From the NCBI GenBank assembly GCA_023435965.1, contig JAEZLC010000276.1:1-6375 (forward strand): DNA of 6,375 nt. The letters run 5' to 3'. Below, piece by piece: positions 1-4,024 of this stretch. Below the pieces are notes generated by a model. It ran no database searches. It was not told the origin of the DNA and worked only from the letters and a program-made list of their open reading frames with translations. The DNA comes from Cyanobacteria bacterium OH_CDB_58. Its GTDB lineage: Bacteria > Cyanobacteriota > Vampirovibrionia > Gastranaerophilales > Gastranaerophilaceae. Every line of letters begins with the position of its first letter. Positions within the stretch are counted from its first letter, which is position 1. A program made the position numbers and the translations under genes.

Positions 1-1
1 T

Positions 2-334
2 TCAGACCTTATGACTAAAGAAAAAATCGAATACGCGATAGCAGTAGGTCCTCTTCCAATGATGAGAGCAGTTGCTGACCTTACAAGAGGTACAGGAATA
101 AAAACAGAAGCAAGCATGAACCCGATAATGGTTGATGGCACAGGAATGTGCGGAGCTTGCAGAGTAACTGTGGGCGATGAAGTTAAGTTCGCTTGCGTAG
201 ACGGTCCTGACTTTGATGCACACCTTATTGATTTTGATGAGGTTATCAACAGAGGAAGAATTTATAAAGACCAAGAGAAAACAAGAGACGAAAATTGTAA
301 TTTAATAAAACAAGCTGATAACTTAAATAAGTAG
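2..334 (+). CDS. NfnA/SudB-like electron-transfer subunit, FAD/NAD and 2Fe-2S binding (C-terminal part, 5' end outside window)
   Basis: This is the C-terminal part of a flavin- and 2Fe-2S-containing subunit of the ferredoxin-NADP reductase / sulfide dehydrogenase / dihydroorotate dehydrogenase electron-transfer family, which passes electrons between NAD(P)H and a partner subunit in the cytoplasm. The frame is open from base 2, so the N-terminal FAD domain lies upstream and the Met at 11 is internal. Visible from that Met are the nucleotide-domain end (AVGPLPMM, residues 11-18) and the cluster-binding segment D-G-T-G-M-C-G-A-C (42-50) followed by F-A-C-V-D-G-P (60-66). Cysteines 47, 50 and 62 keep the family spacing CxxC-x11-C, and the nearby Asp may be the fourth ligand. 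After residue 85 comes a charged tail of about 20 residues with no motif. In many genomes the large partner (NfnB/SudA, GltD-like) follows directly. Here the next gene is a small Cys protein, so a partner would have to be upstream or fused. NfnA, SudB and PyrK-like roles cannot be separated from this fragment. Confidence 0.9.
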   Translation, partial: SDLMTKEKIEYAIAVGPLPMMRAVADLTRGTGIKTEASMNPIMVDGTGMCGACRVTVGDEVKFACVDGPDFDAHLIDFDEVINRGRIYKDQEKTRDENCNLIKQADNLNK

Positions 335-337
335 GAG
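333..337 (+). promoter_or_regulatory. Shine-Dalgarno for the small Cys protein
   Basis: AGGAG lies 6 bases before the ATG at 344 and overlaps the TAG stop (332-334) of the preceding gene. It decides the start of a gene too short for most gene callers and suggests that ribosomes finishing the upstream gene supply the downstream one. Confidence 0.8.
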
Positions 338-343
338 AGAAAA

Positions 344-514
344 ATGAGTATACCTATTTGTCCTTTGATGAGTGCCGGAAACAGCATTGAAGTCATCTGT
401 GCACAGGAAAAATGTGCATGGTATGTAAAAAATTACAAAACTTGTTCTGTGTATTTAATCGGACATAATGCGGTATTAGATATCAAACAGAAGCAATCTC
501 CCAAAGATAAGTAA
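344..514 (+). CDS. Small four-cysteine protein of unknown function (56 aa)
   Basis: I do not recognise a named family with certainty. The ATG has a good Shine-Dalgarno sequence and the gene starts 9 bases after the NfnA-like stop, so the two are probably co-transcribed. The product has no signal peptide or membrane segment and should be cytoplasmic. Its four cysteines are at residues 6, 19, 24 and 34, in the contexts I-C-P-L-M-S, V-I-C-A-Q-E-K-C-A-W-Y and K-T-C-S-V. This ends in a hydrophobic stretch and a short Lys/Gln-rich tail. The C-x12-C-x4-C-x9-C arrangement with an aromatic pair after the third Cys resembles small metal-binding proteins (zinc or iron-sulfur). Metal binding is inference. 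The location beside a redox subunit fits an accessory or regulatory role, but nothing proves it. Confidence 0.75.
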   Translation: MSIPICPLMSAGNSIEVICAQEKCAWYVKNYKTCSVYLIGHNAVLDIKQKQSPKDK

Positions 515-550
515 TCCGGCAGTTATTTTATCGCGACCGATTTTGTTTTA
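513..550 (+). terminator. Weak candidate terminator for the left-hand plus-strand transcript
   Basis: AATCCGG (513-519) can pair with CCGATT (537-542) with one bulged C and a 17-base loop, followed by a T-rich run (541-550). The stem is short and the loop large, so this is only a candidate. It begins inside the stop codon of the small Cys gene and mostly overlaps the 3' end of the opposing protease gene, because just 8 bases separate the two convergent genes. Confidence 0.25.
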
Positions 551-1227
551 TATTCACTTATTAATGTTTTAGCGTCATTAACAGGTATGGCGAAGCCTAT
601 TCCTATGTTGGACTTATTATTATCTGGATTAAATATCGATTGGCTTATTCCAATGACCTCTCCGTTTGTATTTACTATTGGACCACCGGAGCTTCCGGGA
701 TTAATTGCGGCATCCGTCTGTATTTTATTCCTGCTGTAATCAATTCTTGAAACGATACCTGTTGTCAACGTTCCATTAAAACCGAACGGATTTCCTATAG
801 CTAGAACCTTTTGTCCCACCTTCACATTTGTAGAATCGCCCAGCTTTATTGTTGGAAGGTTAGATTTTGCAGTTATTTTCAATAGAGCAAGATCATTGTT
901 TTTGCCCAAAACAGATGTTAAGGTTGCTTTGTAAACCTCACCTTTTGAGGTAGTTATTTCGATAGTCTTGGCACCATCTATAACATGAGAGCTTGTCAGA
1001 ATAAGACCGTTAGACTCAACAATAGCTCCCGTTCCGCTTGAAACACCTTCTTCTAATTGTGCATCTATGGCTACTATTGCTGGATTTACCTTTTCGTATA
1101 CGGTCACATTTATGATTTCGTCTCTATCGAACAAGTTGTCTTGAAACCCTAAGGCTGAATTATTCCCCCATAAAGAAAATAGCAAAAGCATGCTTGCAGC
1201 AGCATTAATAAATAATTTTCTCATCAT
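523..1227 (-). CDS. Secreted trypsin-like serine protease, HtrA/DegP (S1C) type without PDZ domain
   Basis: This is a serine endopeptidase of the HtrA/DegP family, expected outside the cytoplasmic membrane in protein quality control. The 234-residue product starts with a Sec signal peptide: basic MMRK, a hydrophobic core at about 5-20, and a likely cleavage site near 25-28. The protease domain covers about 40-225. The catalytic triad is His81 (T-S-S-H-V-I-D), Asp112 (N-N-D-L-A-L-L) and Ser180 (N-P-G-S-S-G-G-P). The supporting motifs S-G-T-G-A-I (64-69), A-I-G-N-P-F-G (143-149) and G-I-G-F-A-I-P (209-215) are all present. Classical HtrA proteins are 350-480 residues with one or two PDZ domains. 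This one stops just after the protease domain with no sign of a frameshift, so it is a natural PDZ-less form. Two ATGs stand in tandem (1227 and 1224). GTGGGGA just upstream is a poor Shine-Dalgarno sequence that suits the second as well as the first. It converges on the small Cys gene and diverges from the glcD-like gene. Confidence 0.92.
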   Translation of the reverse strand: MMRKLFINAAASMLLLFSLWGNNSALGFQDNLFDRDEIINVTVYEKVNPAIVAIDAQLEEGVSSGTGAIVESNGLILTSSHVIDGAKTIEITTSKGEVYKATLTSVLGKNNDLALLKITAKSNLPTIKLGDSTNVKVGQKVLAIGNPFGFNGTLTTGIVSRIDYSRNKIQTDAAINPGSSGGPIVNTNGEVIGISQSIFNPDNNKSNIGIGFAIPVNDAKTLISEYKTKSVAIK

Positions 1228-1301
1228 TCCCCACTCGTGTTTTTTACCTTTTAATTAAAACTTTTTTTTATAAAGCTTTCATTCCCAAACTAGAGTGATG
1301 G

Positions 1302-1329
1302 TTGGAGATATTAAAATAGTTATTATAAC
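1302..1329 (+). promoter_or_regulatory. Candidate sigma70-type promoter, distal, for the glcD-like operon
   Basis: TTGGAG (1302-1307) and TATAAC (1324-1329) are separated by 16 bases and would give a leader of about 60 bases. Each hexamer differs from consensus by one or two bases. In DNA this AT-rich such matches arise easily, so confidence is low. Confidence 0.3.
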
Positions 1330-1373
1330 TTCAAATTTAAGAAAAAAATATGCAGAGATTTGCCATTTTGCAA

Positions 1374-1379
1374 TATAAT
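1374..1379 (+). promoter_or_regulatory. Candidate -10 box, proximal, for the glcD-like operon
   Basis: This is a perfect TATAAT hexamer 20 bases before the TTG start codon. No good -35 lies at 16-18 bases upstream (TGCAGA is at best weak) and there is no TGn extension. Transcription from here would start around 1386, immediately before the Shine-Dalgarno sequence, giving a leader of about 14 bases. Confidence 0.4.
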
Positions 1380-1386
1380 TATTTGT

Positions 1387-1392
1387 AGAGGA
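1387..1392 (+). promoter_or_regulatory. Shine-Dalgarno supporting the TTG start of the glcD-like gene
   Basis: AGAGGA lies 7 bases before the TTG at 1400. The next in-frame Met (residue 64) is inside the FAD-binding domain and would remove essential sequence, so this site decides the unusual start. Confidence 0.75.
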
Positions 1393-1399
1393 TTGTATT

Positions 1400-2797
1400 T
1401 TGAAGACTATTAACATCGAAAAAAATAACATAGTTAGCCAACTTGAAAAAATAGTAGGAAAATCAAACGTATTATCTTCGTACGAAGAAAGATACTGTTA
1501 TTCTTTCGACTCTACAAATATAGTTGAAGAAGTAAAGATAGCTGATGCTGTAGTGTTTCCAGAAAATACAAATCAAGTCAGCGAAATTATGAAATTCGCC
1601 CACAAAAACAACATCCCTGTTGTCGCAAGAGCCGCCGCGACAAATCTAGTTGGCGGCTGCATACCCAAAAGCGGTGGGATTATAATCCACTTCTCTAAAA
1701 TGAACAAAATTATTGAGATAAACAAGGATAATTTGTACTGCAAAGTAGAGCCGGGGGTAGTAGTCAAAGACTTACAAGTTGCTGTTGAAAAACTTGGATT
1801 GTACTATCCTCCAGACCCCTCTAACCTCGTAGTTTCAATGATGGGAGGCAGCATTGCTCTTTCATCCGGTGGCCCCAGAAGCTTCAAATACGGAACTACA
1901 AAGGATTACGTTCTTGATTTAGAAGTCGTGCTAGCTGACGGAACCATTCTTCAGACAGGTTCTTCTTGCTCAAAAAACGTCACGGGATACAATTTGACTC
2001 AATTATTTGTCGGTTCAGAAGGAACCTTGGGTCTTGTAACAAAGGCCACAATAAAACTAATTCCACAACCTGAGGCTAAAAGAGTTATGCTCGCTTACTT
2101 CAATAACCTTGAAGATGCTTCAAACACAGTAAATGATATAATTTCGAACCTCATTACCCCTTCTGTCATAGACCTAATAGATAAAAACACATTAACTACA
2201 ATCGAAAAATTCTATCCTGCAGGGCTTTTAATAGATAAAGAAGCTGCTTTACTTATCGAAATAGACGGCTTTAAAAACGACTTGGATTCTCAATATGAAA
2301 AAATCATAGCCATATGCGAAAAGAATAACTCAGAGTACATCCAGACAGCAAAAAGCGAAGAAGAGACGGCAAGAATTTGGACGGCCAGACGATCTTCATT
2401 CGGTGCTACAGCTAAACTTGCACCTAACGTCGTAACAGAAGATGTTGTTGTACCTAGAGAAAATATTGTTGCACTGGTAAAAGGCATACAAAAACTTTGC
2501 AAAAAATACTCTTTGACTGCTTGCATAATGGGACACATCGGGGATGGGAACATTCACCCCAATATAGCAATTGATTTGAGAAACGAAATCGAGCTAACTA
2601 ATTACAAAAAAGCAAAAGAAGAACTCTTCGAATTAGCTATTTCTCTGGGAGGAACACTCTCCGGAGAACATGGAATAGGATGCGAGAAATCAAAATTCTT
2701 GCCAAAAGCACTATCTAAAGAAACCATCGAATGCATGAAACAAATAAAAACCCTGTTCGATCCTAAGAATATCTTGAATCCGGGGAAAATATTCTAA
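1400..2797 (+). CDS. glcD: GlcD-type FAD-linked 2-hydroxyacid dehydrogenase (glycolate / D-lactate oxidase family)
   Basis: This is a cytoplasmic or peripheral flavoenzyme that oxidises a D-2-hydroxy acid (glycolate, D-lactate or similar) to the 2-oxo acid. At 465 residues it has the usual length of GlcD. The N-terminal PCMH-type FAD domain spans about 45-222. It shows the loop A-R-A-A-A-T-N-L-V-G-G (76-86), Y-P-P-D-P-S (136-141), a Gly/Ser-rich segment with G-G-P-R and Y-G-T-T-K-D-Y (157-170), and G-S-E-G-T-L-G-L-V (205-213). The C-terminal FAD-oxidase domain follows to the end. It contains G-H-I-G-D-G-N-I-H-P (378-387) and S-G-E-H-G-I-G (421-427). His379, His386 and Glu423 match the metal ligands known in relatives such as D-2-hydroxyglutarate dehydrogenase, and His424 the catalytic His. 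The protein ends at N-P-G-K-I-F, so there is no fused iron-sulfur domain, and no glcE or glcF is nearby. The FAD loop has Ala where R-G-A-G-T is usual. The start is TTG. It leads a cluster with cutA 25 bases downstream. Substrate is not determinable from sequence. Confidence 0.93.
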   Translation: MKTINIEKNNIVSQLEKIVGKSNVLSSYEERYCYSFDSTNIVEEVKIADAVVFPENTNQVSEIMKFAHKNNIPVVARAAATNLVGGCIPKSGGIIIHFSKMNKIIEINKDNLYCKVEPGVVVKDLQVAVEKLGLYYPPDPSNLVVSMMGGSIALSSGGPRSFKYGTTKDYVLDLEVVLADGTILQTGSSCSKNVTGYNLTQLFVGSEGTLGLVTKATIKLIPQPEAKRVMLAYFNNLEDASNTVNDIISNLITPSVIDLIDKNTLTTIEKFYPAGLLIDKEAALLIEIDGFKNDLDSQYEKIIAICEKNNSEYIQTAKSEEETARIWTARRSSFGATAKLAPNVVTEDVVVPRENIVALVKGIQKLCKKYSLTACIMGHIGDGNIHPNIAIDLRNEIELTNYKKAKEELFELAISLGGTLSGEHGIGCEKSKFLPKALSKETIECMKQIKTLFDPKNILNPGKIF

Positions 2798-2810
2798 CAG
2801 ACACATAGTA

Positions 2811-2816
2811 AAGGAG
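2811..2816 (+). promoter_or_regulatory. Shine-Dalgarno for cutA
   Basis: AAGGAG lies 6 bases before the ATG at 2823, within the 25-base gap after the glcD-like stop. It is one of the strongest ribosome binding sites in the window. There is no room or hairpin for a terminator in the gap, which supports co-transcription. Confidence 0.85.
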
Positions 2817-2822
2817 AACAAA

Positions 2823-3143
2823 ATGTCTTATTGTATCGTTAATTGCACTACTTCAAACAAAAAAAATGCGGTTGAAATCGCGAGAAATTTAATCGAAAAC
2901 AAACTTGCAGCTTGCGTAAATGTTATTCCTAACGTAATTTCCGTATACACTTGGGATGGAAGCATCTGCGAAGGAGAAGAGTTTTTGTTGGTTATTAAAA
3001 CTCGCAAAAAATTATTTAAAAAGGTCGAAGAAGCAATTCTTGCAAAACACGAATATGAAGTCCCTGAAATAGTTGCTACGCCTATAGAAAAAGGCAATGA
3101 CAAATACTTAAAATGGATCAAATCCGAGACTAAAGGATGCTAA
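2823..3143 (+). CDS. cutA: CutA divalent-cation tolerance protein
   Basis: CutA is a small, very stable cytoplasmic trimer with a PII-like ferredoxin fold. It was named for copper tolerance in E. coli, but its actual role is unsettled. The 106-residue product has the full family length and its signatures in order: L-A-A-C-V-N-V-I-P (28-36), S-V-Y-T-W-D-G (40-46), E-G-E-E-F-L-L-V-I-K-T (50-60) and H-E-Y-E-V-P-E-I-V (75-83). In most CutA proteins the last motif reads H-P-Y-E-V-P; here Glu replaces Pro. Cysteines occur at 4, 8, 31, 49 and 106. It sits between the glcD-like gene and the HExxH gene, and its last codons overlap the start of the latter by 7 bases, so the two are probably translated together. 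Confidence 0.97.
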   Translation: MSYCIVNCTTSNKKNAVEIARNLIENKLAACVNVIPNVISVYTWDGSICEGEEFLLVIKTRKKLFKKVEEAILAKHEYEVPEIVATPIEKGNDKYLKWIKSETKGC

Positions 3144-3970
3144 CTAAAGAAAGCAGCTCTAAATATATCGATAAAAAGACCCTTATATCCTTTCTTAAGG
3201 GTCTTGATATTGATGTAAAAACAAACACAAAAGCGAGAGGTCATCAGGGGTTTTATTTCAAAAACAGAATCGATATATCAAAACATCTTAATGAAGAGCG
3301 AGCAGCAGAAGTTTTGGTGCACGAATTCGCACATTATATTCATTCCAAAATTGAAACTAACATCTATAAAAATGGTGGTTCTTTGGAAAAACTCTTTGAT
3401 GTATCAGACGCATCTTTTTTAGAAAAAGAACTGATCAGAATAACAGACTTTGTGGACAAAAATTCCAGGCTGATGACGCTAAAAAAAATAAAGTCCCAAA
3501 TTTCAGAACAAATCAAGCAATACCAATCCCTGATACAAATAGAATATCCTGAGTTTCAGAGGTCAAAAAAGTTTAAAGAATTTGATAAATACATAAAAAA
3601 ATCAAACGCCAGATACCTGTTAAAATATGACAGAGTCAGGATTGTTTCAAGATTTTTAAGACGCGAAACCCTTCTCACCCTTGACAATTTAGAAACTGAC
3701 TTTAGAGATATGCCAGAGAGTTTTGCTGCTTACATAAGATTAAAATCAATGCAGAGAAAGCAAGCAAGAGTTTCAAGAAGAATGAACCGATTAAGCAAAT
3801 ATTACAAAAGGCCTACAGAACTTTTTGCTAGATTTGTAGAGGGATATTTCTTCTCAGAAGAGAAAATCAAGCTGATAGCTCCTGTTTCAACGGCTCGCTT
3901 TGAAGAACTTTTAATGCAGGACTACTATTTCGAGTTAAAAGACCTTTTAGAGTTTAGGCGAACTGTATGA
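3137..3970 (+). CDS. Unrecognised HExxH-containing protein, putative zinc metallopeptidase (277 aa)
   Basis: I do not recognise a named family. Residues 62-66 are H-E-F-A-H, extended to H-E-F-A-H-Y-I-H, in a predicted helix preceded by G-F-Y-F-x-N-R-I-D-I-S (38-48), which looks like the edge strand before the active-site helix in zincin folds. Far downstream, R-P-T-E-L-F-A-R-F-V-E-G-Y (225-237) offers Glu228 as a possible third zinc ligand. HExxH plus a distant E in a P-x-E-x-F-A-R context recalls peptidase-like domains seen in phage polyvalent proteins. Between them (about 95-180) is a long Lys/Glu-rich helical, possibly coiled-coil segment. Around 204-225 is a strongly basic stretch (Q-R-K-Q-A-R-V-S-R-R). 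There is no signal peptide or membrane segment, so it is probably cytoplasmic. The ATG overlaps the cutA stop, and AAGG abuts the ATG too closely to work as a normal Shine-Dalgarno sequence, so termination-reinitiation from cutA is likely. Zinc binding and peptidase activity are inferred from motif only. Confidence 0.8.
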   Translation: MLTKESSSKYIDKKTLISFLKGLDIDVKTNTKARGHQGFYFKNRIDISKHLNEERAAEVLVHEFAHYIHSKIETNIYKNGGSLEKLFDVSDASFLEKELIRITDFVDKNSRLMTLKKIKSQISEQIKQYQSLIQIEYPEFQRSKKFKEFDKYIKKSNARYLLKYDRVRIVSRFLRRETLLTLDNLETDFRDMPESFAAYIRLKSMQRKQARVSRRMNRLSKYYKRPTELFARFVEGYFFSEEKIKLIAPVSTARFEELLMQDYYFELKDLLEFRRTV

Positions 3971-4024
3971 TTCTTTTTGTAAGATATGGTTTTTTTTCAA
4001 AAAATAATCTAAAATTGATTTAAT
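3971..4024 (+). other. Gap between the HExxH gene and the GH38 gene
   Basis: This 54-base region is nearly all A and T, with T8 followed by C and A6 (3990-4004). TAAAAT at 4010-4015 is a possible -10 box, but no -35 is correctly spaced. If used, it would start RNA within a few bases of the GH38 ATG. No Shine-Dalgarno sequence and no GC-containing terminator hairpin is present, so read-through from the upstream genes is equally possible. Confidence 0.4.

Larger units (their letters stand above)
1228..1399. other. Divergent intergenic region between the protease and glcD-like genes
   Basis: This 172-base, very AT-rich stretch must hold the start signals for both divergent genes. It contains a perfect 12-base palindrome TTTTAATTAAAA (1249-1260) 21 bases before the protease start. 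Minus-strand hexamers resembling -10 boxes are TATAAA (1272-1267) and TATAAT (1327-1322), neither with a convincing -35. On the plus strand there are two promoter candidates, listed separately. I see no RNA gene, terminator hairpin or repeat here. Confidence 0.6.

Noticed and set aside
2..274. Reverse-strand open frame of 90 codons opposite the NfnA-like gene
   Set aside because: It is antisense to a gene with clear family motifs. Its translation is Ser/Cys/His-rich and lacks any domain signature.
1573..1767. Reverse-strand open frame with a hydrophobic translation inside the glcD-like gene
   Set aside because: It lies wholly opposite the conserved FAD-binding domain. The hydrophobicity comes from the complement of that sequence.
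2290..2553. Reverse-strand open frame of 87 codons inside the glcD-like gene
   Set aside because: It is antisense to the conserved C-terminal FAD-oxidase domain, with no recognisable motif.
2828..3121. Reverse-strand open frame almost the length of cutA
   Set aside because: It is an exact shadow of cutA, which has all family signatures and a strong ribosome binding site.
3990..4004. T8-C-A6 tract as an intrinsic terminator after the HExxH gene
   Set aside because: The stem would be A:T only with almost no loop, has no G or C pairs and is not followed by a T run.
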